Positions 1 to 11,369 of a DNA stretch of 64,000 bases are shown in pieces. This DNA comes from Holothuria scabra (Eukaryota; Echinodermata; Holothuroidea; Aspidochirotida; Holothuriidae), in NCBI GenBank assembly GCA_037179385.1, contig CM074195.1, forward strand, positions 9,935,787 to 9,999,786, in the 5' to 3' direction. The notes under the pieces were generated by a model, which saw nothing but the letters and a program-made list of their open reading frames with translations, made no database searches and was not told where the DNA came from. Positions within the stretch are counted from its first letter, which is position 1. The number at the start of each line of letters is the position of its first letter. A program made the position numbers and the translations under genes.

Positions 1-247
1 CTAAAATTGTTTAAATAAAGTTAAACATGAAGGTATACTACATGTAATTTTGTTGCGTTTTCAATAGGAGACCATATATATCAAATTGTATTACACTTAT
101 CTTTTCAAATATTGTAGGCTAAGTAGTTGCTGTTCAGTACCCTTGAGAGAAATACAGCAGGCCTACAGGCCTAATTACTATGCAAACCACCAATTTTACC
201 ACTTTCCTATTTCACAATCTTGGGGCTTTTGAAACTTTTTGCCAGTT

Positions 248-345
248 TTGGACAGTTTAAGACAGTTTTGGACACTTGAAGACAGGTTTAAACCAGGTTT
301 TTGCCACTGTCCTGGCAAAAACAGGTTTTGGATGGTCCAAAACCA
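248..345 (+). repeat. GACAGTTTTG-type short tandem block
   Basis: Imperfect units GACAGTTTAA, GACAGTTTTG, GACACTTGAA, GACAGGTTTAAACC, then CCAAAACC words that can pair back with CAGTTTTGG. It lies directly to the left of the hAT target site at 353. Confidence 0.5.
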
Positions 346-360
346 AACCCTGTTAAGTGC

Positions 361-1401
361 TAGGGTTGGGCTGTACCATGAAAATACCTGAATATTGATA
401 GGAGTAGGCCTAGCGGTATTGTTAAACGGTTACAGTTAGTTTCCGCACTCGCTTTTTTCCGCGCCTTTTATTTTTAGCATTAGCAGAAAACATCTTTTTG
501 GGAGGCGGAAAGTTATGGAATGGAATGTGATATCAGTGATGCTTTTGTCAAACGCAAATGAAGATTCCATCAACTTTTCCTTAAAGTTTCAAACTTCATC
601 GATGTCTTTTACTATTCAATGCGACACCTGTTACTGCCATGTTGACGTCTTTCCAAGCAACATTCTCACTGTAGACTTTAGTATACTTATACGTACTTAC
701 ATACAGGTATATGGTATTCAGTGCTGTGAACAACTGTTCACACATTCAGCATAATCTACCTATAGACAAGCAGACTACTTATACGTTAAAAAAAATACAA
801 GTCTGTGACAAGACTTGACGTTTAGAAAAAAGGTCAAAAAATTCATTCTTTTCGATGATTTTTGATGAGGATACTCCAAAAATTTTAGACCTAGCCACAA
901 ATTTCATTGTTGTCTTGTACCTGGATTTGAATTTGAAGTTAACAGTTATTTTTATCTCATGTTAGTGCAAACATTACTTTCGGCCCCAAGATTTTTAGAG
1001 GCGGAAAGTAACGGGCGGAAACTAACAGACCCCTTGTTAAACACACAGAAGCGGTATTGAGGCAGTACTGGTTCTCAATTCTCGGGTAGGGAAGTTGAGT
1101 GGGAAGCTTTCCTAAGCCACGCATGACCCCCATGTTGTCCTGCACATTAAAATGCATCTGGGTGTTTAATTGGGTTAATAACCATGCAGGAACCTCTGCT
1201 CTAGGCCCATATGTTTGTGTAAATATTTTAATCATCCTAACAGTTATTTTTGTCAGTGAATAGCCTATAATGAGTACCAGTAATTTTTTTAAATACCAGT
1301 ATTTTTTTCAAATACCGGTATTAAAGCCAAATAGCTTCGGTATTTTCATTACCTGTACAGTACCAGTGTTGAAGTCAGTACCAGTATACCACCCAACCCT
1401 A
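361..1401 (+). mobile_element. hAT-type MITE, interrupted by another element
   Basis: Termini TAGGGTTGGGC and CCCAACCCTA form inverted repeats. They are flanked by the perfect 8-bp target duplication TTAAGTGC (353-360 and 1402-1409). Eight-base duplications and such ends are typical of hAT transposons. No transposase is encoded. Without the nested insertion at 428-1033 (and one copy of its duplication) the element is about 426 bp. It matches, in reverse orientation, the 420-bp copy at 61673-62092. Confidence 0.88.
428..1033 (+). mobile_element. Non-autonomous element nested in the hAT MITE, 9-bp TSD
   Basis: About 606 bp, bordered by the 9-bp direct repeat TTGTTAAAC (419-427 and 1034-1042). 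Near both ends lies the inverted 12-mer GTTAGTTTCCGC / GCGGAAACTAAC (436-447 and 1015-1026), plus extra subterminal copies of GCGGAAAGT. Nine-base duplications suggest a Mutator-like origin, but this is inference. The uninterrupted site is visible in the relative at 61673-62092, where ATTGTTAAACACACAG is continuous. Confidence 0.82.
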
Positions 1402-1818
1402 TTAAGTGCACTAGGCTATACCTGAGTAGGCCTAAGCCCTATAGCCTAGGTCTACCCAGGAGATCTCTGGCATGGACTTACAATTACAGTTGGCATGGCA
1501 GCTCAGAAAGTAGCCTTTCTCGGCGTAAGAAATACGTTGCTGGTGTAGGAGGTGTTTCTCTGTGGAGAAGCAGCTGGCAAACAGTACTCCTGGCATACTG
1601 GTGGGCCAAATTGGTCAACTCCTGCCAATAAGGCTTATGCACCGAAGTCACTGCATTGCACATTTCTGTTTTTCCATCCAGACGTCCATTTTACAACAGC
1701 TGTTATGAAGGTGCTGTTGTGTGGGCTTTAGGGTATTACACAACAATTGCCTTTGATCATTTCCATCCAGTGAAACACTCTGACCTCACGTTAATAGGCC
1801 TAATATCTATACATTCAC

Positions 1819-4112
1819 TAGTCCTCAGTAAAGGACTATGTATGGATGGTCGCATAATTGCTCCCCAGGGTTGTTTGATTTAAATCGCCCTGATTAAAAC
1901 CAGTGATTTAAATCGTGATTTTAATCAAATTATTTTTAAAAAAAAACCATTGATTTAAATCAATTCATTGGGAAAATTTTATTTAAAGCCAGAAAAAGTT
2001 ATTTATGGTTGGTTTATTTACTGAATTCAACTAATTTGAAGAAACAAGTCAGTTTTGAATGATTAAACACAATGTGCACCCCTCAAGCCAATGGATTTCA
2101 AAAATCACAGGAACCCATTTGTAGGTTCCATCATTTTTCACCATGGGAACCCATGGGAATCCACTTTTGGGTTCTGATAAAAAATGCGTGGGTGGTAACT
2201 GATTGGTGGTAACCAGTTTTTGGGTTCTGTGATTTCATCACCACAGAACCATTACGCGATGGGGAACAATCCCTCCCGTGAAATCTGACGGTTTGCCCCT
2301 ACTAAGAGATGTATCAGTATTGACTCCATAGACTGTCAATATTACAATTCAAATGAGATGTACAGTATTTCATTGAAAAAATCAACCCAGTTCATAGTGA
2401 TCATGAGCCTTTTTCAAAAATTTGGTTGAGGACAGTAGGACCCTCAAATAAACCTGTATTAGAAAGTATGGGTACAGCATGCTAACATCCCCACCAACAC
2501 TGTCCTTGCCAAAAGTGTGGTGTATGGTGCTCATTGGGGGGTGATTCAAAGACAAGATGCTTACGAAATTCCCACTCTATGAACCAGGCATAGGATTTAA
2601 TTCTTTTTCCTGTTTTACCAACCCTCATATTAGGACCCATACCATGCCCAATGAGATATTACCAAGTGCAAACTTGTCCTAGAAATATTGAGAACTGATA
2701 GATGGATTGATTGATTAGTACTGTAAATGCACAGTGTACATTTTTATGTACATTCCATACACCATAAAGTTCTAATCAATTGCCAGTTCATCTGCAATCA
2801 AACCATTATGCAATGAGTTCAGTAACAAGGAGTACCACAGTTCCCTGTCTCAACCAAGTATTGTTAAGACTCCCTACTATAGTTCAACATACTGTATACT
2901 GTATGGCTATAGCCTAATCAGCACTATTCTCAAAGGATTGTTGGTGTGTATTGTTCAGTTAGCATTTTCGTTTGGGAATATTGTTATTTTCTTCAAATTT
3001 TCTTCTTTTGAAATCACCATCTTTGTTTGCACAATATTTTCATACAGCACAATACTTTGGGCATGATTCCCATATTATTATAAGAACCAGGGAGAGGTTG
3101 TCTTATATTTTTCCTGCATACACTGCTATGTGTACAGTGGGCTATATTTATTTTCATTTTTCCATTTTTTTGTTGTTTTTGTTTTGCAAATGATAGCCTT
3201 GGAAGCTGAAAACTTAATCTTTGTAGGTTATGGAATACACCACTAGCATACAGGGAACTTTGTGATATCTTACCTTTTAGATATTTAAAAAAATGAAAGA
3301 AAAAACTGGTTAAAATCATTAAAATCCGATTTAAATCATTAAAATCAGCTTTTTTTTATTTTTTAAAAAAAATGAAAAATCAACAACCCTGTTGCTCCCT
3401 ATACATAGACCTTAGTCCTGTGATCCTGCGGTTGCTGGTCTTGGACCATACTATGTCTGGTCGAAATTATTTTTTTTTTTCTTGTAGCAAAGGTAGGACA
3501 TAAAATGTTAATTTGCTATCATAAATTACCTTTTCTAAATCCTGTTCAACTATTGCAACTATTTTTGATGACTTGAAACCTCTGAAAAGGTCTGAAAATT
3601 TGGAATAAAATCATCAACTTTGCAAATTCCGAAAATGTACTGTAGCTTTAGAAAATTTGTTTACATTAGAACCCACATGCATATTATTGTGACGTCACTG
3701 AGAATGTTAGATGTTTGCCTTTTAGCATAAAATCCCTATGGTAAGTCCACTGTGCAAGTTGCACACATTGCCGTTTTAGTAACACTTATTAGCACATTGT
3801 TGTAAACAAAGTTCCAAAGTCACTTAGTAAAATAAGGAAAGTCTACTGCGCAAAAAGTGGGTGATTTCATTCCAAAGTTTTTACCCTTTCCGGAAGATTT
3901 CAGTAATCAAAAAGCGTTTGGTTGTGCCTGTAAGACTTGTAGAAGAATACTTATGACATTAAATGAGTGTTTAAGGTCAAAAGTTTGCTGTCAGAAGAAA
4001 GTTAATTTCAATGTTTAAAATTTCCATCAATCATCCCTCTTGTTAAAACAGTTGGAGTAAGGACTGTGTATAGTGAGAATAGCCAAGGACCACAGTCCTT
4101 TACTGAGGACTA
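1819..4112 (+). mobile_element. TA-flanked MITE (Tc1/mariner-like ends), interrupted by a hAT element
   Basis: Ends are 19-bp perfect inverted repeats TAGTCCTCAGTAAAGGACT (from 1819) and its reverse complement ending at 4112. Each end is itself a near-palindrome (AGTCCT...AGGACT). TA at both borders fits a Tc1/mariner-type target. No transposase was recognised. About 760 bp remain after removing the hAT element at 1866-3391. Confidence 0.7.
1866..3391 (+). mobile_element. hAT-type element, 1.5 kb, non-autonomous
   Basis: CAGGGTTGTTTGATT at the left and AATCAACAACCCTG at the right are near-perfect inverted ends starting with the canonical hAT CAGGGTTG. They are flanked by the perfect 8-bp target duplication TTGCTCCC (1858-1865 and 3392-3399). 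Subterminal GATTTAAATC-type palindromes occur inside both ends. The interior has only short frames and no transposase was recognised. Confidence 0.88.
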
Positions 4113-4264
4113 TAAGTTAACGTTCTAGGCCTAGTACTCTATGGTGGGGTGACTGTTGAGTGTGCAGGCCTGTCAAGTGCACATCTGCATTAACACAACA
4201 TGTAAAAATCTTGAAATGACAGAGCTTTTAGGTGCGCATTCGATGGTACAATGAGTATACTGCC

Positions 4265-4890
4265 AGGGTCCATTAGTATCCACCCTCGGTAGTTTCCGCC
4301 CGTTACTTTCCACCCCTAAAAATCTTGGGGCGGAAAGTAATGCTTGAACTAACATGTGCTAAGAATAAATTTCAACATTAAATTTCAAATCCAAATAGAA
4401 GAGAGCAATGAAATTTGCCGATAGGCCTAAAAACGTTCAGCATCCTCATCAAAAACAATGAATTGTATGATGTTTTTATAAAAGTCAAGTATAGTCTCAG
4501 ACTTCTAATCTTTTATGTATAAGTAGTTCGTGTGTCTATAAGCAGACTTATGCTGAATGTGTGAACAATTGTTCACAGCACTGAATAGCCTATTGTATAC
4601 ATGTACCTAAGTGTACTTAAGTCTGCAATGAGAATGTTGCTTGGAAAGATGTCAGCATGGCAGTAATGAGTGTCACACTGAATAGTAAAAGACATCCATG
4701 ATTTTTGAAACCGAAAGGAAAGGAAAGGTTGATGAAATCTTCATTTGCCACAGTTACCACTGTTATCACATTCCATTACTTTCCACCCCCCCCCCCCAAA
4801 AAAATGTTTTCTGCTAAAGATAAAAGGATCATAAAACACCGTTTTTGAGGGGGGGGGGAGTAACGAGGGCAGAAACTAATGTACTTCTAC
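4265..4890 (-). mobile_element. Inverted relative of the 428-1033 element
   Basis: From GGGTCCATTAGT at about 4266 through GTAGTTTCCGCCCG at 4289 to GCAGAAACTAATGTAC near 4885 the sequence reads as a diverged reverse complement of 428-1033. Shared blocks include CCTCATCAAAAA, GTGTGAACAATTGTTCACAG and AATGAGAATGTTGCTTGGAA. The left end carries a doubled terminal segment. A C11/A7 run (about 4787-4804) and a G10 run (about 4850-4859) lie inside. No clear target duplication was found. Confidence 0.7.
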
Positions 4891-5294
4891 TAGGTCTAGG
4901 CTAGGCCTATTAGTCCTTGAACAGGACAGAAATTGTTACTTGTCTCTGATAGCACTAACAGTATTAGACAAATTTGAATTTAAATACTTACTTGAAAAAC
5001 TTGATACAGAGTAATTATTGCAAAGTTTGAGTAAAAAACATAAAAAACAAAGCTATACTTGTAATAGACTTGATTACAGTTTTTTATCCATAGAGGTCAA
5101 AAATGAATCAACAGACATTATGGTATTACTCATGTTGCAGGGATGAGACTTGGGAAAAAGAATAGGCCTTTACTTATTCTTTGTCCTTCACTATAAAAAA
5201 TGACCCTATGCCAGTATTCCTAGAGGAGATATATACAGTATATATGGGTTGATCATGTAAGTTTACTCTTAACATACTGTATAGTGAGTGTTTA

Positions 5295-5564
5295 TTAAAG
5301 GGACAATCCTCTCACCCCAAACTACACTTCTAGTATAGGGTAACAGAAACTCTCAATTGGCTCAGCTTTTTGAGCTTATATTTCACAGCATGAACTGTTC
5401 TGAGAGTGTTTTGATAATACACCTTGAGCTTTCTATACTCACCCTGAAGCAATAAAATGAGATTGTGTCTGAATGAGGGTGAACTTCAGACAATTGTGAG
5501 AGGGGCTTAATTAAGAAGGTTGGGAGAATGGGTACTGTTTGGGATGAGAAAATTGGGCCTTTAA
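5295..5564 (+). mobile_element. TTAA-flanked MITE, family 1
   Basis: TTAA at 5295-5298 and 5561-5564 border about 24-bp imperfect inverted ends TTAAAGGGACAATCCTCTCA and its partner, which reads TTAAAGGCCCAATTTTCTCA on the other strand. A diverged reverse copy lies at 19075-19379. The TTAA target recalls piggyBac-type MITEs, though the ends do not start with the usual CCC, so class is uncertain. Confidence 0.7.
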
Positions 5565-5755
5565 GTAATGCCTAACAGGTGAACTCTTATCTTGACTCCT
5601 CTCCTTTTTCATTATACATCACTGGTACAAGCATCTAGTTTAATAAGACCTTGATTTCACCTATTAGATTTCTACTGAAAAATGCAGCTATGCAAGATTA
5701 AATCTGGCTGAATGGCTTGCATTGTCTCGTAAAAATCCAGTCTGGCTGAATCTTA

Positions 5756-6020
5756 AAAAAAAATTCACATTTCAAGTACATCCTTACCCTTGGCCAAAGT
5801 TACAAGTGGGTTCTTGGGGGGGGGGCAAAAGCATGCATCAAGGCCTGATTAAGTGCAATCTGAAGGGATTTAGAAAGCTTTTTATAGAAGTCCCAACATA
5901 GCTGCAAAGGGGTCCTTTTCTTAAATAAGAAAACAAGATACTGAATTTTTTTTATTTTTATGGAAATAAAAGTTGGGGTTTTCCCCTCCCCCCCTCCTTT
6001 TGGAAAGGGGGGGTGGACAA
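5756..6020 (+). repeat. About 300-bp repeat family, upstream copy
   Basis: Shares CCCTTGGCCAAAGTTACAAG, an ATCTGAAGGGATTTAGA segment and the A/T-rich tail with pyrimidine runs with the 15056-15334 copy. Borders are unclear. It lies just before the first MIIP coding exon and carries two poly-G/poly-C runs. Confidence 0.55.
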
Positions 6021-6299
6021 ATCCCTCCATTATCCTCCCTGACAGTATACGGGGGCTGTACAATGAACTGTAGGCCCACCTCACAGACCCTGAAAAATAT
6101 TGTACTCAACCTCATGAAACTAATGTCTGCCCATGCAACATTATGCTAATGGTTTTGTGAATTTTGCCAAATAAGCCAGCTTGATTTTAATGGGTTTTTT
6201 TTTTCTTGTATTGCATTTTTAGAAACAAATTCTGGAAAGTTGAAAAGTGTTAGCAGATTTTACTTTCATGTAAAGAGCTCAGCACCGCAAAGGGTAATA

Positions 6300-6442
6300 A
6301 TGAATGATGGTCCAGCTAATATCTACCGGTTACGGCGGGAGTACCAGAACCTTCAGAGACGTCTTCAAGAAGGCCAGGACACCCTTCAAAATAATATCCA
6401 AGTACTGAAGAGTAAACAACATGTCAAAGGACAGACTTCAAG
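6300..6442 (+). CDS. MIIP: MIIP homologue, coding exon 1 (start)
   Basis: First coding exon of a homologue of MIIP, known in mammals as a binder of IGFBP2 that restrains cell migration. ATG at 6300 gives MNDGPANIYRLRREYQNL and continues to Arg48, which is split by the intron (exon ends TTCAAG|GTTTGG, phase 2). The leucine/arginine/glutamine-rich stretch at residues 9-40 looks helical and resembles the LRxxNxELLRQLxxGQD start of mammalian MIIP. A 3' splice site (TTTTTAG) at 6221-6222 implies at least one upstream non-coding exon and a 5' UTR from 6223. The frame stays open upstream of the ATG but has no other ATG. Start choice is likely rather than certain. Confidence 0.8.
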
Positions 6443-8651
6443 GTTTGGTTCATTTTATTTGGCAGTAACTCAATAACATTTATCATGAATTGAACTTTTT
6501 TTTTTTTGTTAAAGTTCATTGAATGTATCTTGGTCATAAAATCAGCTCATTGAGTTGGTTCATAAAATTCAACAATTTTTTTTCAAATCTGTCAAGTTTT
6601 CCTCACATCCCAAGGACAAATGGTCAAACTTAGACAATCCCCACATCCTACATGCAAATAACTGGTTTATGAGTTAGTAATTCACTGTTCAATTTGATTT
6701 TCAAAAATTTTGTGACAGGACACTTTTTAAAATTAGGCACAAAACTGTTACAGGTCAGGACAACACAAAATTAAAAATTTCAATGTTTTCCATAACTATT
6801 GGATATGAAGTATGACTCATTGTGCTACAGTAACTGTACGCATTGTCATGTGGTAGTGACCCTTTAACACTCTTGTTAAGTTGTCGATATCAACTCAATG
6901 AGCCCCTTGAACAAGGTTGAGAAGATAGTCTTGAGAAAGTTTTGTTACTAGTAGTGATCCTGGCCAGTTCCAGAGGAGCAGATATGGTGACCGTCCTATT
7001 AATGGTTCTTTCAGTCCATGGAACGGCTGGTCCAGTCAGACTACTTGATCTAAAATAATGGCTGGAAACCACTTTGGGAGGTTGTTGAATCCAACGCTTC
7101 CAAATCTTCCTGGTGGATTTTAATGCATCCTTTTTGGCAAGATTATGGACAGGTTGATGTACAGATATATTGCAACATGAGTCAAATATGGTGACATCAA
7201 CATCAGCATGGCAATATCATATCCAATATCACATCCAGTTTAGTACATGATAATATTTATACAAATTTGTGTTTTGTGAATGATCTAAATTGTATTTGGA
7301 TCTTGTTGTGAAATTTGTGAATCTCACAAGTAGTGCTCTAATGTCATTTTCAAATTTTCCATTCTAGTATTATGCCCTAATGAACATCCCCCTACCTTTG
7401 ATCAGGGAGTGTCTCAATGTTTGCTCAGAGTGTTTGTTAAAGGCTTTTACAATATGGTGATACACCTTTGTCTTTGAACATCCATAGGAACAGGGTAAAC
7501 CAGTACCTAGTCTACTATACAAAAGTAGCCTTACAAGACTTTATGATCTCAAAGGTCTTTACATTGAGTACCAATTGTTGGGAGCATATCTTAATGTGAA
7601 ATGAAAATGGCATTGTTGACCCATCCTTGGCAAAGATTTCAAAGAGGTACTAATTTAACCAAGTCTTTCTTTGCACTTTGCCTGGCCACAGAGAGCTTAA
7701 GAACTTTGTGGGGCCATTTGGGCAGTATGTTAATTTCAATAGGATAGGCATGAGGCATCTAAAGGAAGGGTGTTCATTCCTTTTGGAAAACTTGTTCACT
7801 TCTTTTCACGCATGGCGTCTAATGGGAGGGGTGGGGGATGTCTGGTATACTTCTGCCTGGATCCTCCACTTTTTTACTTTAAGGGTTTTAATTGACACCA
7901 CTGAGTTGTCCAGCTTTTGTTGCTAAGGTGGGGGGGAGGGGGGGTGGGAAGGAATTGTGTCAGTTGTTAATCATAACCACACTGAGAATGGTATCTACAG
8001 TATGACTTTGTGTGTAATACCAGAGTATTAGGCAAATTTCAAATACTTTTAGAAGTTTCTTTGAAGTAATACAATGGTTTGACTAGAGTCAGTAAAACTG
8101 TTGCAGTTGATTTGCAACTAAATGAGTGCCTTACCTTCCATTGCATTAAATACCAGTATCACACCTGTATACCAGCAGCATGATTAACAGGAAGGTGCAG
8201 TAGGGCTGTAATCATTTAGTAAATGCTAAAGCCCTCCAGAATGCACCTTATAGGGGCCTTGAAACAAGTCTCTCTCCCACCCTCCCACCCCCGAACCCAC
8301 TCATTACCTTGGCTAAGGGCAGCATCAATTTGGACTTGTGGTTTGAAAGTAATAAATACCCCCTCTGATTTCCTGGCAAAATCCCTGCAAACATAAATTT
8401 CTTTTTGACTCCCATTCCTGCAGTCATTTAAAATTTTTAATAAACATGTAGCATGTAGCATGTAGTGTGTTAGGTATTCGTAATTAATTGCTAAATAATC
8501 ATGAATTTTTCCAACTAAACATTTGGTGATTTCGCTACATGGTCAATGCAATCACAGCTTTAAGATGTAGAGGTTGTGTGTAGAACATCTTGAGGAATTA
8601 TTTTGTCCATTAAATGAATTGGTTTTTCAGTAACTTGACACTTTTCATTAG
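6443..8651 (+). other. MIIP intron 1
   Basis: GTTTGG donor, CATTAG acceptor. Contains the reversed 300-bp repeat at 8230-8420, a G-rich stretch at 7928-7948 and a GTAGCATGTAGCATGTAG triplet tandem at 8449-8466. No extra exon seen. Confidence 0.6.
8230..8420 (-). repeat. About 300-bp repeat family, intron 1 copy
   Basis: Shares GCACCTTATAGGGGCCTTGA, the CTAAGGGCAGCATCAATTTG stretch and TTTCCTGGCAAAATCCCTG with the copy at 11370-11720. Both are reversed relative to 15056-15334. Short version, borders unclear. Confidence 0.55.
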
Positions 8652-9180
8652 ATTGACAGGGAGGGGTAACCAAACAATGACAAGTACCCCTAAAGCTACT
8701 GATGTCATCAAATCAGGCAAAGTGATAAGAAGAAGGTCATTATCAGCCAGGTCACAAGCAAGTAATCAAAGAAAAAGAAAGGTTTCCTCTCGTACAAAGT
8801 CCCCAGGTCAGAGGTCAAGTCCATACAACTTGAGGTTAGTTGGCGTGGGTGCTGATGTTTCTGATGCCTCAGTTGTAAGCCCCCTGGAGAGATTGCATCA
8901 GGAAAGCAGTCCATTGTACGGTCGTGCAAGACGTAGAAGTTCAGCTGGAATGAGAAAATCATCAAGACTGAAAGGGAAGGAGAATTTATCATACTCTGGA
9001 AGCAATGAAAGTGGTTCTTCTTCAGCAGTGGAAAGGGACTGTTCAACTCCAGGAGAAGAGACAAATATCTTTACGAAGAATTTATCAGAAATAAGTAGAA
9101 GATTGTCTCCAACCACACAAAGTGTGACCGCTCAACCTAAATCAATTCTGCTGAACCCCTCTTCAAAGAAAAGGGGTAAG
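8652..9180 (+). CDS. MIIP: MIIP homologue, coding exon 2 (disordered basic region)
   Basis: Largest MIIP exon, residues 49-224. It enters in phase 2 after CATTAG and leaves in phase 0 at GGTAAG|GTAGGT. The product is low-complexity, rich in Ser, Arg and Lys, with blocks such as KVIRRRSLSARSQ, RARRRSSAGMRKSSRLKGKE and PKSILLNPSSKKRGK. It looks intrinsically disordered, with many basophilic-kinase-type RRxS sites and possible nuclear localisation patches. It corresponds to the Ser/Pro-rich variable middle of mammalian MIIP, which is shorter. The PKSIL motif near the end matches the RSIL segment before the conserved region in vertebrates. A competing donor lies 5 bases upstream (9176), but only the 9180 end keeps the frame into the next exon. 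Confidence 0.85.
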
Positions 9181-10343
9181 GTAGGTTGAATTGGAAGTTT
9201 GGAATTTACTTTTTGTAACTAAAATCTTTGTCAGCTATGGGATATATCGTAACAGACATTTTGCAACTTTGCTTATACAGTATTGCAAAAAAAAAATACT
9301 ATTCAAGTGTACCTCGAAGTCTAGAATTTTGAAAATTTATATTATAAATGTTGCAAAATTAAACTTATGCAGTCAACTCTCATTGTCATTTAACTTGTTC
9401 CATTTGAGGTGTTAAATATTGAAATTTATTCATTTAAATTAAAATAGTCCATTGTATAATAATTTGTTATGATCTTGTTGTACGACTCACATAACTTGCT
9501 TTGTTTCCCTTTGAAGTTAAAAAAGGTTACATGACCTTGGATGCTTCTAGTTTCCTTGCAAAGCATGTTGTTCAGAGAGAGGGCTTGTTTAATCACATCA
9601 CCCCTTGAAAGATTGCTATCACATATTGCTATCACAAGGCCCAGCAGCATTCAGAAATACAAATACAAAAACTGTAATTTCAGCCATACAGCAAAGATCT
9701 CAAAAATTAGTGGCCAGTGTACCATTTCAAATTGAGCGAATAAACTCATACATTTTATTTCTCAGCTCAGGAATGTCCTGTGAAGATGGGAGTTTGACTG
9801 TTTGAATTAATTTTTATTTCACGCGCTCTAATATATAATTTCGAAATTTTAAACTTGAATGTTTAGACATGGTCAAGTTCATCATTGCCTATAAAAGTGA
9901 TCAAATAATTTGGTTCGATAATTCCTTGCTGCATGGAACTGAGGGGCTCAGTGTGGGATATACAAACCGAGCTCAACACATAACGTACACCATTTCCTTT
10001 CTTCATTAGTGGTGCATACAACACTAAGTATCTAGGCAACTCGAATGAAAATAGGGGTCCCAGTCCTACTCTATGGCAGTCTGTTTAAAATGCAAATTTT
10101 TACACCAAAAAGACAGTTTAGACACAGTCCACTACACAAAACAACACTTGAGGTCTCTCCTTGTGTTATTGATAGATCAAGAAAGTATGATGTCACCAGT
10201 GCTCATGTAAACTCCATTTTTGGAATACATGATGCTGTAGGTGCGGATTCGTTTGTTTATCCCTATGATTTGAAGGAAGTGCGCATTTGCATAGCCACCA
10301 ACGAATTACTAAAGTGGCTTATTGAATTTGGTGCCATCAAACC

Positions 10344-10606
10344 TTAAAGGGCAGGAGCAGTCATCCCAAATTGAAGTAGTGCAGTAGACTGTCCAGTTTC
10401 ATGATTGGCTGTTGGAAGTCTTGTGACAATGTAGTTTTTCTCTTCAAATGTGAAATTTACGAGAAATAACTGCTTGGTTTACCTTGAATATGCAATAGCT
10501 AAATCATAAAATGTAATGAAAGATACTTTGAAGAGAAATAAGATGAAAATTGTGCTATTTAGCTTTTTCTTCAAAGTAAGTTTGAGGGACTGCTCTTTAC
10601 CTTTAA
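10344..10606 (+). mobile_element. TTAA-flanked MITE, family 2
   Basis: TTAA at 10344-10347 and 10603-10606 enclose inverted ends TTAAAGGGCAGGAGCAGTC and, reading the other strand, TTAAAGGTAAAGAGCAGTC. No coding capacity. Immediately to the right, from 10603, the sequence TTAAAGGCCAATCTTCTTAC resembles the end of a family 1 element. Two elements therefore seem to share or abut at one TTAA. It lies in MIIP intron 2. Confidence 0.65.
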
Positions 10607-11369
10607 AGGCCAATCTTCTTACTCCAGGCAGTTCAAATTTTCCCTGTTATTCTATTTAGCCCCAAAGAAAATTGTGGTAAGCTCCTTCTGCAGACCAAAA
10701 ATTGTGTAAATTACAGGAAGAGCCAAGTCATCTATGTGAATAGAGTATTGTGATTTGATGTATAGAAGATGGAAAGGGATCATCCTAGGGTAGTTCAATT
10801 GTCCTGTTTTGCCTTTTGAAAGGGACTGGTATGTTCTGCTCATTTTAGATTCAAGTACTCGTCTGTTAGGTAGCCTGAGTACCTGACACATGGCTTGTTT
10901 GGACCGTTACTTTGTCAAGGGAATCAGTAGCATCTCATTGGCTAGTGCTTAGTACTCAATTGTTGGGTGAAAAGTCAGCAAGGTATTTGTGTCATAAGTA
11001 GAAATGAGATTAAAAATGAAACAAGTCAAAATGAAAATTGAAACCAAAAATCAAGTCAAAATTGTGCAAGAATCTTTTAGGTGTACCAACTGTTTAAAAT
11101 CAAATGAAAGATCTGTGCCTCTCTTTGTTGATTTCTTGATATGAGAAAGATTTGACAAATTCAGAGGAAGGAAATGTGGTTTTTCACAAATCAAACCAGA
11201 ACAGCAACAAAAATGCATGCCAGCATTTTTTCATCATGATTTTGTAAAGTGGAACTAGAAAGTGGTGTGTAATACTTGCTCAAAGCTATGATTTTAGAAT
11301 TTACAGCATTTCAGCAATGTTACTTTTGCCTGCTCCTGCTTGAAGTTTTCATTATCGAAACTTTTTCCA

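Larger units (their letters stand above)
1..6222. other. Region upstream of MIIP
   Basis: Apart from the nested elements and repeats listed separately, I see no coding exon. The MIIP promoter and any 5' non-coding exon probably lie here or before base 1. No convincing TATA or CpG-rich block stands out. The space between 4891 and 5295 is AT-rich and unremarkable. Confidence 0.5.

Noticed and set aside
6240..6299. Upstream extension of the MIIP reading frame
   Set aside because: The frame is open but has no ATG; the first ATG is at 6300 and matches the family's start.
8708..9064. 118-codon open frame on the - strand opposite MIIP exon 2
   Set aside because: It is a shadow of the low-complexity coding exon on the + strand, has no splice support and no recognisable motif.
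9171..9175. MIIP exon 2 ending at 9175 as the main form
   Set aside because: It breaks the frame into exon 3, whose LGYDWIAG core needs phase 0; kept only as a possible alternative.
10045..10347. 100-codon + strand frame in MIIP intron 2
   Set aside because: It overlaps the start of a TTAA MITE, has no fitting splice sites and is not needed to keep MIIP in phase.
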